This document shows, piece after piece, positions 24,899-32,621 of a stretch of 64,000 bases of DNA. The translations under genes and the position numbers were made by a program. The DNA lies in the NCBI GenBank assembly GCA_964628985.1, contig CAZVNJ010000009.1, forward strand, positions 1 to 64,000, given 5' to 3'. How positions within the stretch are numbered: the stretch's first letter is position 1; each line of letters begins with the position of its first letter. This DNA is from SURF-43 sp964628985 (GTDB lineage Bacteria > Chloroflexota > Dehalococcoidia > UBA2979). The notes beneath the pieces were generated by a model. It made no database searches, was not told the DNA's origin, and was given only the letters and a program-made list of their open reading frames with translations.

Positions 24899-24921
24899 CC
24901 CGTCCTCGGACGCAGCATCGG

Positions 24922-24949
24922 GAGGCCCCTGCCGTGAGGTGGGGGCCTC
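24922..24949 (+). terminator. Terminator after flagellin 1
   Basis: Arms GAGGCCCC (24922-24929) and GGGGCCTC (24942-24949) with a 12-base loop, followed by TTCGTT. Placed 24 bases after the flagellin stop, before the methyltransferase. Confidence 0.65.
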
Positions 24950-25059
24950 TTCGTTGCACTCTGTTCGCGAGGAGGGGGCGGGATTCTCCCGATGGGCGGC
25001 CCGCGCTGGCGCCGACAGACTGGCCGGGCAGGGCCCACACGGCCGGGTAGGAGCCATCG

Positions 25060-26361
25060 ATGGTCGCCGTCGAGCCGACGCGCACGCAGGCCGTGCGCGA
25101 GTCCGTCCACCAGCAGTACGAGTCGCTGCCATATCCGGCCCGCGACCCGGAAATGGAACTCGATCGGCTGCTCCAGCCAACGATGTGCGAACTACCGCGG
25201 GTGAACGCGATGCTCTGGGGCGGCCGGCGTGTCTACGACTCGACCTTCCGCATCCTGGACGCCGGCTGCGGCACGGGCGATGCCACGGTCTTCATGGCAG
25301 AGCAACTCCGAGATACCGGTGCCCGGCTGGTGGCGCTCGACCTGTCCTCGGCCTCGCTGAGCATCACGCGGCGACGCCTGGAGAAGCGCGGGCTCGAGGG
25401 CGTCGTGGACCTCGTGCAGGCGCCGATCGAAGAGGCGCCGGGGCTGGGTCTCGGGCAGTTTGACTTCATCTCGACGTCCGGCGTGCTGCACCATCTGCCT
25501 TCGCCGGAGATCGGGCTGCGGGCGTTGCGTGAGCTGCTGAAGCCGGACGGTGCGATCGCGGTCATGGTGTACGCGAAGTACGGTCGTGAGCCGGTGTACC
25601 TCATGCAGTCGCTGCTGCGGATGGTGGCGCCCGCCGAGTTTGGCGAGGAGCGCCGCCTCCGCATCCTGAAGCGGTCGCTCCAGGCATTGCCGTCTGAGCA
25701 CCGGGGCGTCCGTGGGTTGTTGGACACCCCACTCTTCAACGCCGAGATCGCCCGGTCGGACGCCGGGGCCTACGACCTGCTGCTGCACTCGCAGGATCGG
25801 CCATACACGGTGCCCGAGATCTATGACTGGTTGAGCGGCGCAGGCATGCGGTTGCTCGATTGGGGCGTGCCGAAGGCGTACCGCCCGTTGACGTACTGGC
25901 CGGGCGCGGATCTCTCGCATCTCCCGGCAGAGGATCACGCGGTTGCGGCGGAACTGATGCACGGCCGGATGACGAAGCACCACTTCTTCGCCGTGCCAGC
26001 CGAGGCCTCGCCCCCCACCCAGCCAGCTGCCGACGATCCTTCCACGGTACCGACGTGGACGGCCTGGCAGTTCGACGTCCCCCTGGGACAGGCGCTCGCG
26101 CGGCCGGGGACACAGTTGAAGTTCGGAATGGGCGAGGACCGTCAGATCGTCGTGAATGGGGATCCGCTCAATCGCCGTCTCCTGGGCGCGATCGACGGGC
26201 ACCGCGACGTGGGCACGATCCTGGAGGAGGCCTGGCGGGCCTTCCCCGCCCAGACGCCAGAGCAGATCCGGCGTCGCTGGGTGGAGTTGTGCGAGGGGAT
26301 GCGGGAGATCGCGGCCCTCGTGCTGTTCCGTCCCGCCGCCTCGTCCGGCCGGCCAGGCTAG
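25060..26361 (+). CDS. SAM-dependent methyltransferase with C-terminal PqqD-like domain
   Basis: 433 residues. N-terminal YESLPYPARDP motif, then class I methyltransferase motif I ILDAGCGTGD (65-74), LVALDLS after strand 2 and SGVLHHLPSPE (post-motif). A middle helical insert follows. The last roughly 90 residues (LLGAIDGHRDVGTILEEA) look like a small winged-helix/PqqD-type domain. Family members with this N-terminus occur near flagellin and surface-glycan genes. Its place right after flagellin 1 suggests flagellin or glycan methylation, but that is inference. ATG 25060 follows TAGGAG. Confidence 0.8.
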   Translation: MVAVEPTRTQAVRESVHQQYESLPYPARDPEMELDRLLQPTMCELPRVNAMLWGGRRVYDSTFRILDAGCGTGDATVFMAEQLRDTGARLVALDLSSASLSITRRRLEKRGLEGVVDLVQAPIEEAPGLGLGQFDFISTSGVLHHLPSPEIGLRALRELLKPDGAIAVMVYAKYGREPVYLMQSLLRMVAPAEFGEERRLRILKRSLQALPSEHRGVRGLLDTPLFNAEIARSDAGAYDLLLHSQDRPYTVPEIYDWLSGAGMRLLDWGVPKAYRPLTYWPGADLSHLPAEDHAVAAELMHGRMTKHHFFAVPAEASPPTQPAADDPSTVPTWTAWQFDVPLGQALARPGTQLKFGMGEDRQIVVNGDPLNRRLLGAIDGHRDVGTILEEAWRAFPAQTPEQIRRRWVELCEGMREIAALVLFRPAASSGRPG

Positions 26362-26404
26362 AGGCCGACCTTCAGGAACCGTCGCCGCCGTCGAGTATGG
26401 CGGT

Positions 26405-26641
26405 ATGACGCTCTCGATGCCCTGCGACGCCTGTAGCACGCCGCTGCGCCGTGACGTGGTGACGGTCAAGTTCACCACGAGCAGCGTGTCGTTCGGGACG
26501 GGCGGGCACACGCGACTCACACCCAACAGCCGTCAGGAGTATGTGGTCTGCCAGCGCTGCGCCTCCTATCTACAAGCGTGCATCGCGATGCTCGAGGGGC
26601 GCGTGAGCGCAGAGCCGCACAGTGTGAGGGAGATGGTCTGA
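26405..26641 (+). CDS. Small two-CxxC protein A (zinc-ribbon-like)
   Basis: 78 residues. CDACSTPL (about residues 6-13) and CQRCASYL (about 47-54) supply two CxxC knuckles with a strand-rich middle (VTVKFTTSSVSFGTGG). A single zinc-ribbon fold is expected. ATG 26405 is internal to a longer open frame; the frame upstream overlaps the methyltransferase end. Its stop overlaps the next gene's ATG (ATGA), and the partner has the same two-CxxC plan, so they look like a duplicated pair. Function unknown. Confidence 0.6.
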   Translation: MTLSMPCDACSTPLRRDVVTVKFTTSSVSFGTGGHTRLTPNSRQEYVVCQRCASYLQACIAMLEGRVSAEPHSVREMV

Positions 26642-26886
26642 TGAGCCCATCCTTCTCCGCGTGCGACCTCTGCCTGAGCAGCCTGGAGGGCCAGGTGACG
26701 GAGGTCCAGATCGCCCCGGCCCGGATGGTGCAACTGACCGAGGAGGGCAGCATTGCCCATCACTCGACGGGCCTGCGCAGTCTGAGGCTCTGCCTCCCGT
26801 GCGGCGACTACCTGGTGGCGGGGTTCGAGCGGCTGCTGAACGCGTACGGCCGTGGGCTCCCGGAGCCGGAGCGCCTCGCGGGTTAG
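26641..26886 (+). CDS. Small two-CxxC protein B (zinc-ribbon-like)
   Basis: 81 residues; CDLCLSSLEG (about residues 8-17) and CLPCGDYLV (about 50-58) repeat the layout of the preceding small protein, including the following hydrophobic residues (YL). Acidic/Gly-rich middle. Start ATG 26641 overlaps the stop of protein A, so the two are coupled and may form a heterodimer. Not recognised. Whether they relate to flagella or to the methyltransferase upstream is unknown. Confidence 0.6.
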   Translation: MSPSFSACDLCLSSLEGQVTEVQIAPARMVQLTEEGSIAHHSTGLRSLRLCLPCGDYLVAGFERLLNAYGRGLPEPERLAG

Positions 26887-26923
26887 GCGGGTTAGGGAGC
26901 CGCGGGCGCTCGCCGTCTGGTGA

Positions 26924-27601
26924 CTACTTGAAGCGCTCAAGCCAGCGGTTGGCGCGCTCGATCGACTTCGGTTCGTCCTTGTAGATCGAGTGCCCGATCC
27001 CGGGGTAGATCTCCAGTTCCGCGTTCGGGATGCAGCGGTACATGATGACGGAGCCGCCCGCGGGAGTCTGCGTGTCCGCGTCGCCGACGAGGATGAGCGC
27101 AGGCACGGTGACCTTCTTCAGCCCCTCGTCCATGCGGTAGCGGGCCACCGCGCGGTTCGTCTCGGCCATCGGCAGGTTGCCGGCTGCCTCAAACTCTTCG
27201 GCGCGCTTGAGCCACCCAGCCGCCAGCGGACCGCCGACGCGGCTGGACGTGGCGAAGAGGATGATGCCCTCGACGCGGTGGGGGAAGTCGATCGCGAAGC
27301 GCTGGGTGATTGCCCCGCCCATCGAGTGGCCGGCGACGATCGCCTTCTCGATGCCCAGTGCCTCCATCAGCGCGTCCAGGTCCCGGGCCCAGGTTTCGAG
27401 GCTGACCGGCCCCGGTTCGCTGCCGCTCTCCCCCATGCCTCGCACGTCGTATGTGAGGTGGCGGAACCCGGGGAACTGGGGCGTGGTCGTCTCCCAGGTC
27501 TCGAGGCGGGAGCCGATTCCGTGGACGAAGACGATCGTGCGGCTGCCCTCGCCGCTCAGCCGGTAGTGCTGCTTGATCCCATTGGCGGTGACGAACGGCA
27601 T
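26924..27601 (-). CDS. Alpha/beta hydrolase
   Basis: 225 residues of the fold core with a short cap. HGIGSRLETW is the oxyanion strand, nucleophile Ser93 sits in GHSMGG, an acid (Asp174 or 176) in VGDADTQTP and His204 in GIGHS. This matches esterases and C-C bond hydrolases. The substrate is unknown. Start ATG 27601. It is divergent from the flavin reductase at 27721, a pairing seen in degradation pathways. Confidence 0.88.
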   Translation of the reverse strand: MPFVTANGIKQHYRLSGEGSRTIVFVHGIGSRLETWETTTPQFPGFRHLTYDVRGMGESGSEPGPVSLETWARDLDALMEALGIEKAIVAGHSMGGAITQRFAIDFPHRVEGIILFATSSRVGGPLAAGWLKRAEEFEAAGNLPMAETNRAVARYRMDEGLKKVTVPALILVGDADTQTPAGGSVIMYRCIPNAELEIYPGIGHSIYKDEPKSIERANRWLERFK

Positions 27602-27690
27602 CGGCTGTCTCCTCAGCGGCGACGCGCGGCGGCGGCCGCGGCTGGCGGAGTATACGCATGGCCCGGGGAGGCTGGCTGAATCTGCCGTGC

Positions 27691-27696
27691 TACATT
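27691..27696 (+). promoter_or_regulatory. Possible -10 box (TACATT)
   Basis: TACATT 24 bases before GTG 27721, with GGGAGG between them. It supports GTG 27721 rather than ATG 27658 as start of the flavin reductase. Confidence 0.3.
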
Positions 27697-27720
27697 TCCC
27701 GTCGGTCAGGGAGGCGCCCC

Positions 27721-28215
27721 GTGGCGGAGATCGACTCTCGCGAGTTCCGGAACTGGGGTGGTCGCTTTGCCACCGGCGTCACGGTCCTGACGGTGCAGGT
27801 GGGCGACCAGTTGCGGGGCATGACCGCCAACGCCTTCTGCTCCCTCTCCCTCCACCCCCCGTTGATCCTCGTCTGCATCCAGCACGGCGTGTCGATGCAC
27901 CCGTTTTTTGAAGTGGCGGAGTCGTTCGGCGTGAACATCCTGGCCTCCGACCAGCGCGCGGTCTCCGAGCTCTTCGCGCAGCACGGCGAGCACGCCGCGC
28001 CGATGGGCGGCCAGGCCTATCGCATCGGCACCCTTGGTGCACCACTACTGGAGGGTGTGCTGGGCTGGGCGGAGTGCCGCGTCGAGGACCGTTACGCTGG
28101 GGGCGACCACATGATCGTCATCGGCCGCGTGGACTCGATGGCGGTGGAGCGGCCCGAGGCTGGCCCATTGCTCTTCTACTCAGGCAAGTACCGGGCGCTG
28201 GGCGACCTCGTCTAA
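27721..28215 (+). CDS. Flavin reductase-like (HpaC-type) FMN-binding protein
   Basis: 164 residues. The N-terminal WGGRFATGVTVLTV and GMTANAFCSLSLHPPLILVC segments are the FMN-binding core of the flavin reductase-like family. FGVNILASDQRAVSE follows, and DHMIVIGRVD ends the barrel. Such proteins supply reduced flavin to two-component monooxygenases, or act as flavin-dependent oxidoreductases on their own. No monooxygenase gene is adjacent. GTG 27721 has GGGAGG 6-7 bases upstream. Opposite to the alpha/beta hydrolase. Confidence 0.88.
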   Translation: MAEIDSREFRNWGGRFATGVTVLTVQVGDQLRGMTANAFCSLSLHPPLILVCIQHGVSMHPFFEVAESFGVNILASDQRAVSELFAQHGEHAAPMGGQAYRIGTLGAPLLEGVLGWAECRVEDRYAGGDHMIVIGRVDSMAVERPEAGPLLFYSGKYRALGDLV

Positions 28216-28336
28216 GACGCGTCCCGCTCCATCTGAGGGAGCAGGCGTCCGCAGCCGCGGGTACTCCCCGATACGGAGGGCGCCACACGCGCCGATAGCC
28301 TGACTCCGCGACGTGTGCACGTCGCGAGGAGAGCGC

Positions 28337-29413
28337 GTGGACGCACTGTCCCCCACCGGCCCCGGCGGAGCGGCGTCCCACGAGGTCGCCCGTACGGCCT
28401 CGCCACCGGCGCAGGCCGCCTCGTTCGCGGCAGTCCTCGAACGGCGGATCGCTTCGGCGCGGTCGGAGATCAACGGCGTGCGCGCGGAGATCGCTTCCCT
28501 GCGAGAGGGAGGGGCGCGGGCGCTCGCCGCGGGGGCCGCTGGCCGCGCCGCCACGGACCGCACACGCCCGATGTCGATCGCGGACGTGGCCGCCCGCCTG
28601 AAGTCCATGTCGACGGGTGACACGGCTGATCCATATGGCTGGCGGCAGATGGCGCGCAGCACCGGCGAGTCCGTGATTGGCGCGGGATATGGAGCCATCT
28701 TCGAGCGGCAGATCCAGCAGGAGTCCGGCTTTGCCCCAGACGTCGTCTTCGGACTGCGCAAGTCCTCGGCGGGCGCGGAGGGGATCGCGCAGTTGATGCC
28801 CCAGTACTACCCGAACGTGGCCCGGTCTGATCCGCAGGCCGCCTTGCTGGCCGGGGCGCGCAGCATGGAGCACTACCTCAGTGCATGGGACGGCGACGTC
28901 CGGAAGGCGCTAGCTTCCTACAACGCAGGGCTGGGCAAGGTTCGGCAACTCGTCGGCGCGCACGGCGACCGCTGGGAGAGCGCGCTGCCGATGGAGACAC
29001 GGCAGTACCTGGCGGCCATCCTCGGCGACATGCGCCCGATGTACACGAAGCCCTCCAGCACCGTCGCCGTGTTTGGCGGGCGCGGCCCGGGCGGCGTCCT
29101 GACGATGCCGGTCGACCGCACCGGCAGCCGTCCGTCTGGGGATTCGCTGGACCTCTTCGCGCGTGCCGGCAGCCCTGTCCGAGCACCGGCGGATGGCACG
29201 GTGCGCGGTTCGTCTGGGAACGGCACCGTCACGATCGACCACGGCAACGGATGGCAGAGCACACTCGGCGGTATCGAGGGCAGGCTGCCGTCTGACGGCG
29301 CCTCGGTCAGGCGCGGCGATGTCCTTGGTGCTGTCGGAGAGGACGCAAGAGTCGTGCTTGGCCTCACGCTCAACAGCCGGCCGGTGGAACCGCAGCGCTA
29401 TCTGATCGGTTAG
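28337..29413 (+). CDS. Lytic transglycosylase with degenerate M23-like C-terminus (FlgJ-like role?)
   Basis: 358 residues. An N-terminal Ala-rich coiled region (about 30-75) precedes an SLT goose-lysozyme fold domain: QIQQESGF with catalytic Glu129, GIAQLMPQYYP and ASYNAGLG. The C-terminal 95 residues have M23 features (RAPADGTVRGSS, VTIDHGNGWQS, RRGDVLGAVG) but the zinc-ligand H-x-H is replaced (VVLGLTLNSRPV), so only the glycan-strand cleavage remains likely. No signal peptide is visible. GTG 28337 follows GAGGAGA. Its position near flagellar genes suggests rod penetration of the wall; a type III-secreted route is possible. Confidence 0.8.
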   Translation: MDALSPTGPGGAASHEVARTASPPAQAASFAAVLERRIASARSEINGVRAEIASLREGGARALAAGAAGRAATDRTRPMSIADVAARLKSMSTGDTADPYGWRQMARSTGESVIGAGYGAIFERQIQQESGFAPDVVFGLRKSSAGAEGIAQLMPQYYPNVARSDPQAALLAGARSMEHYLSAWDGDVRKALASYNAGLGKVRQLVGAHGDRWESALPMETRQYLAAILGDMRPMYTKPSSTVAVFGGRGPGGVLTMPVDRTGSRPSGDSLDLFARAGSPVRAPADGTVRGSSGNGTVTIDHGNGWQSTLGGIEGRLPSDGASVRRGDVLGAVGEDARVVLGLTLNSRPVEPQRYLIG

Positions 29414-29466
29414 GCGGCCGACCGCTCGCGCGGTCCGGGCGGATTCCGGTAGCGCGGGGTGGATGC

Positions 29467-29472
29467 TACGAT
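29467..29472 (+). promoter_or_regulatory. Possible -10 box of tRNA-His
   Basis: TACGAT, 13 bases before the tRNA. The same hexamer precedes flgM and cysS. Confidence 0.35.
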
Positions 29473-29485
29473 CGGCTGCCTCCGT

Positions 29486-29562
29486 GGTGGGTGTGGCCTA
29501 GCGGTTAGGGCGTCAGGTTGTGGCCCTGAAGATCGGGGGTTCAAATCCCCTCACCCACCCCA
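29486..29562 (+). tRNA. tRNA-His (GTG)
   Basis: Full cloverleaf: acceptor GTGGGTG (29487-29493) with CACCCAC (29552-29558), extra 5' G at 29486 (G-1, the histidine identity base), D arm GCC/GGC, anticodon stem TCAGG/CCTGA with loop TTGTGGC giving anticodon GTG (29520-29522). The T-stem GGGGG pairs with CCCC plus a G-T pair, with loop TTCAAAT. CCA is encoded at 29560-29562. Confidence 0.96.
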
Positions 29563-29623
29563 TGTGACCTGCCACCGCCGCGCCCGACACCGTGATCGAA
29601 TCCGGCGGCGGGCGCGGCGGTGC

Positions 29624-29629
29624 TACACT
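29624..29629 (+). promoter_or_regulatory. Possible -10 box (TACACT)
   Basis: TACACT, 40 bases before GTG 29670 of the PDZ lipoprotein; same hexamer as before 5592 and 8861. It suggests a promoter independent of the tRNA. Confidence 0.35.
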
Positions 29630-29669
29630 TCGACTAGAAAGCACCCCACCTCCACCGAAGGACACAGAC

Positions 29670-30797
29670 GTGCGGCGCGGACTCCTCGCCCTCCTCGCCG
29701 TGCTTGCGGTCATGCCGCTCGCGGTAGCCTGTCAGCAGGACGCCCCCGGTGGTACACCCCTGACCGAACGCTGGCTGCGCGTCGGCGAGGCCCCGAATGC
29801 CGAGGTCACCGTCTACGAAGAGAAGCTCCCGCCGAACCTCGTAGAACTCCTCAACCCAGGTGTGACGAATGACGCCGACAAGGTCCAGTTGCCGGTGCAC
29901 CCCAGCGGCAAACTGGTCGGTTCCTATGTCGTCCGCAAGCCGGACGGCAGCCACCTGGTCTGGCTGATCTATGACGTCGCCGAGGGTCCCGCCGCGGTGG
30001 TGAAGCGTGTGCAGGAACAATTGGACGGCCGTCCCTGGCAGGTGGTGGGCGCGCAGGCAGACGCTTCCGGCACGCTGCTGCGCTTCCAGTCCTCCACGGG
30101 CAGCGATGTCCAGGGGACGGCGATCGTGAACCAGCGGCCGGGCGCCAGCACCTACGAACTCGTCGTCGAGCGCGGTGGGAAGCGTTCGACGTTGAAGGTG
30201 GACCGCGGCAGCACCGTGCCTGACATCGCTGCCTCGCTCGGGGACGACCTCGTGGTGAAGCGAGTCGACCCCGGAGCCGCCAAGGCTGCGGGCCTGAAGG
30301 AAGGCGACAAGATCGTGCGTGTCGGCGGCACCGACGTGACGGACCGAAAGTCGCTCGCCGCGGCCCAGCAGGCGATCGCGAACGAAAAGAGCCCGAGCAC
30401 CAGCGTGACATACGTGATGCAGGTGGCCCCGTCTGTCCCGGTGGACGCCCCGGTGTTCGCCGAGCCGGTGACACTGACTCTGCCTGACACCTTCCCGGTG
30501 AGGGGCTTCTTCGACCCGCTGATCGTGACCGAGTTCCAGTGGATCCAGCAGCCAGGAGCCTCGGGGTACTCGGTCTCGGCCGTCTCGAAGGACGGCAGCA
30601 CGGCGCTGGCTGGTCGGCTGCGCGACGCGCTGCAGAAGGACGGATGGCAGATCCTGCAGGACGTGCCGTCGGGCGGCTCCACTCAGATGCAATTCCAGCA
30701 TTCGGACGGGCGGTCCGGCGTAGCCGAAGTGACCCCGTTCGAGGCGGACTCTGCCTACACACAGGTGAACCTGCAGGTGCAGACCGGCCAGGGGTAG
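29670..30797 (+). CDS. PDZ-domain lipoprotein
   Basis: 375 residues. Signal peptide of the lipoprotein type (RRGLLALLAVLAVMPLAVAC, Cys about 21). A central PDZ-like domain (VVKRVDPGAAKAAGLKEGD, IVRVGGTDVTDR at about 190-240) lies between two alpha/beta segments with similar wording (LVWLIYDVAEGPAAVVKRV and LAGRLRDALQKDGWQIL), maybe an internal repeat. No protease residues. GTG 29670 follows AAGGAC. It lies 111 bases before flagellin 2 and might act in cell-envelope steps of motility, but nothing proves it. Confidence 0.72.
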   Translation: MRRGLLALLAVLAVMPLAVACQQDAPGGTPLTERWLRVGEAPNAEVTVYEEKLPPNLVELLNPGVTNDADKVQLPVHPSGKLVGSYVVRKPDGSHLVWLIYDVAEGPAAVVKRVQEQLDGRPWQVVGAQADASGTLLRFQSSTGSDVQGTAIVNQRPGASTYELVVERGGKRSTLKVDRGSTVPDIAASLGDDLVVKRVDPGAAKAAGLKEGDKIVRVGGTDVTDRKSLAAAQQAIANEKSPSTSVTYVMQVAPSVPVDAPVFAEPVTLTLPDTFPVRGFFDPLIVTEFQWIQQPGASGYSVSAVSKDGSTALAGRLRDALQKDGWQILQDVPSGGSTQMQFQHSDGRSGVAEVTPFEADSAYTQVNLQVQTGQG

Positions 30798-30908
30798 TGC
30801 CGATCGCGCGGAGGGACGCGGGGTCTCCCTGATCCCGGCGGTCCGCCTGTTCCGAAATCATCTCCCGGTAGTGCCGCGGCATGGACGCTGCGGCCCACCG
30901 GAGGTCGC

Positions 30909-32108
30909 ATGTCGCTGCAGATCAACACCAACGTCACGGCGCTGAATGCCCAGCGCAACCTGGCCAGCACCAACCGCCGCCTCGGTGGGCTTTTTGAGAA
31001 GCTTTCCAGCGGCATGCGCATCAACCGCGCGGCCGACGACGCGGCCGGCCTCGCGATCTCCGAGAAGATGCGCGCCCAGATCCGCGGCATGCAGCAGGGC
31101 CAGCGCAATGCGCAGGACGGCATCTCCATGCTGCAGACCACCGAGGGCTCGCTCAACGAGGTCCACAACGTCCTCCAGCGCATCCGCGAACTCTGCGTCC
31201 AGGCCAGCAACACGACGCTCTCTGCCTCCGACCGGCAGGCCACGGGCGAGGAACTCCTCGCGCTGCGTTCCGAGATTGACAACATCGGCAACCGCACCCG
31301 CTTTAACGGCCAGCAACTTCTGACTGGCGCCCTCGCCGTCAGCCTGGACGCGGCGAACTCCACCGCGGACACCGTGAGCTACGCCAACGGCGGTGCCACC
31401 ACCTCCGTCTCCTCGATCGACGTGTCGAAGGCGGACCCCGGAGAGACGTACACGCTTTCGGCGGCCGGCGCGGTGCTGACCCTCACCCACGACGATGGCT
31501 CCGGGTTTATCCGGAACGAGACATTCACCGTGCAGGCGATGGGCGCGAGTGGTTCCCAGGCCGTGACCTTCGAGCAACTGGGCGTCACCCTCAACCTCGT
31601 CCACGACGCGAATGCCGCCAACCACACCGGCGCCAACATCGCCAACGCGTTCGACACGACGACGGTTGTGACCGGCGGCGGCGGCAATGCGCGCTTCCGT
31701 GTCGGCGCCGACGTCGGCGACGACATCTCGCTCGCATTCCAGGACATGCGGTCGAGCGCCCTTGGCGACGCGAACAAGCTCGACACGCTGATCGCGGACA
31801 ACGACGCCGTCTCCACGGTCGCGAAGGCGGACACGCTCCTCCAGTCCGTGGATGCCGCGATGGCCCAGGTCTCGCTGTTCCGCGCGAAACTCGGCGCGGC
31901 GCAGAATCAAATGGATACGGCGGTGAACAGCCTCGCCGTCGCGGTGGAGAATCTCTCCGCCTCGGAGTCCCGCATCCGCGACGCAGATATTGCCGAGGTC
32001 TCGAGCAAGATGATCGCCCAGCAAATCATGCAGCAGGCCGGCGTCGCCGTGCTTGCGCAGGCGAACACGGCTCCTCAGGCGGTGCTCACGCTGCTCCAGG
32101 GCCGCTAA
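30909..32108 (+). CDS. fliC: Flagellin 2
   Basis: 399 residues; same architecture as flagellin 1, with QINTNVTALNAQRNLAS at the start and QAGVAVLAQANTAPQAVL at the end. The central outer domain (about 150-290) is nearly the same as in flagellin 1 (TYANGG/SYANGG, HDDGNG/HDDGSG, GADVGDDISLAF). A Cys at RELCVQASN replaces Ala, and is uncommon in flagellins. No TAAA-N15-GCCGAT promoter precedes it. It may be expressed earlier or at lower level than flagellin 1 and may mix into the filament. Start ATG 30909 after GGAGG. Confidence 0.95.
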   Translation: MSLQINTNVTALNAQRNLASTNRRLGGLFEKLSSGMRINRAADDAAGLAISEKMRAQIRGMQQGQRNAQDGISMLQTTEGSLNEVHNVLQRIRELCVQASNTTLSASDRQATGEELLALRSEIDNIGNRTRFNGQQLLTGALAVSLDAANSTADTVSYANGGATTSVSSIDVSKADPGETYTLSAAGAVLTLTHDDGSGFIRNETFTVQAMGASGSQAVTFEQLGVTLNLVHDANAANHTGANIANAFDTTTVVTGGGGNARFRVGADVGDDISLAFQDMRSSALGDANKLDTLIADNDAVSTVAKADTLLQSVDAAMAQVSLFRAKLGAAQNQMDTAVNSLAVAVENLSASESRIRDADIAEVSSKMIAQQIMQQAGVAVLAQANTAPQAVLTLLQGR

Positions 32109-32167
32109 GGTCGCCAGGCAGGTCGCAGGCCGCGCGGCGCGATCGCGGGCAACCCTTCGCGATCCTC

Positions 32168-32208
32168 GGGTTTCCCCCGAGACGGACGCCGGCCCGCAAC
32201 GCCGATGA
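32168..32208 (+). promoter_or_regulatory. Flagellar intergenic element: GGGTTTCCCC and GCCGATGA
   Basis: GGGTTTCCCC at 32168-32177 and GCCGATGA at 32201-32208, before flaG. The latter equals the sigma-28 -10 box at flagellin 1, but no TAAA lies 15 bases before it. Near copies of the TTTCCCC block occur before fliS and fliF. A promoter role is inference. Confidence 0.3.
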
Positions 32209-32276
32209 TCCGGACAGGGATGCCCGTGCCCGCGGCGTGACGGCACGCCTCGACGGGGCCCGCAAGGATGGCCGCG

Positions 32277-32612
32277 ATGGCCGACATCAAGATCGAACGA
32301 GGGCCCGCATCCATCGGCCCGGCCGCGGTCACGCCGGACCAGCGGCGCGGGAGCGGTGGGGGCGGACGGCGGGACTCGGGCGATTCCGGTGCCCAGCCGC
32401 CGGGAGTCGAGGAACTCGCGCTGGCGCTGCGCGAGGAGGGGCGGAAGCACCTCGTCGCGCGGCTGGTGACGGATGAGTCGGGAGAGACGCGCGTGCGGAT
32501 CGTGGACACGGACCGGGACGAGACCGTGGCGGTGCTCACACCGGACGAACTGCGGATCCTGGCTGCCCAGACGGGGCTCCCGTCTGGCCTGCTGCTGCAG
32601 GCTCGGTCGTAG
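32277..32612 (+). CDS. flaG: FlaG family protein
   Basis: 111 residues. The N-terminal third is Gly/Arg-rich and disordered-looking; the FlaG domain is in the last 65 (LVTDESGETRVRIVDTDRD, then VAVLTPDELRILA), matching the D-x-x-T-G-x-V-V-K-V-x-D pattern of FlaG. Position between flagellin 2 and fliD is typical. FlaG proteins affect filament length. ATG 32277 has AAGG at the right distance; ATG 32268 has it too close. Confidence 0.8.
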   Translation: MADIKIERGPASIGPAAVTPDQRRGSGGGGRRDSGDSGAQPPGVEELALALREEGRKHLVARLVTDESGETRVRIVDTDRDETVAVLTPDELRILAAQTGLPSGLLLQARS

Positions 32613-32621
32613 GGGGACGGG

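Noticed and set aside
30800..30807. GCCGATCG as a sigma-28 promoter for flagellin 2
   Set aside because: No TAAA or close variant lies 15 bases upstream.
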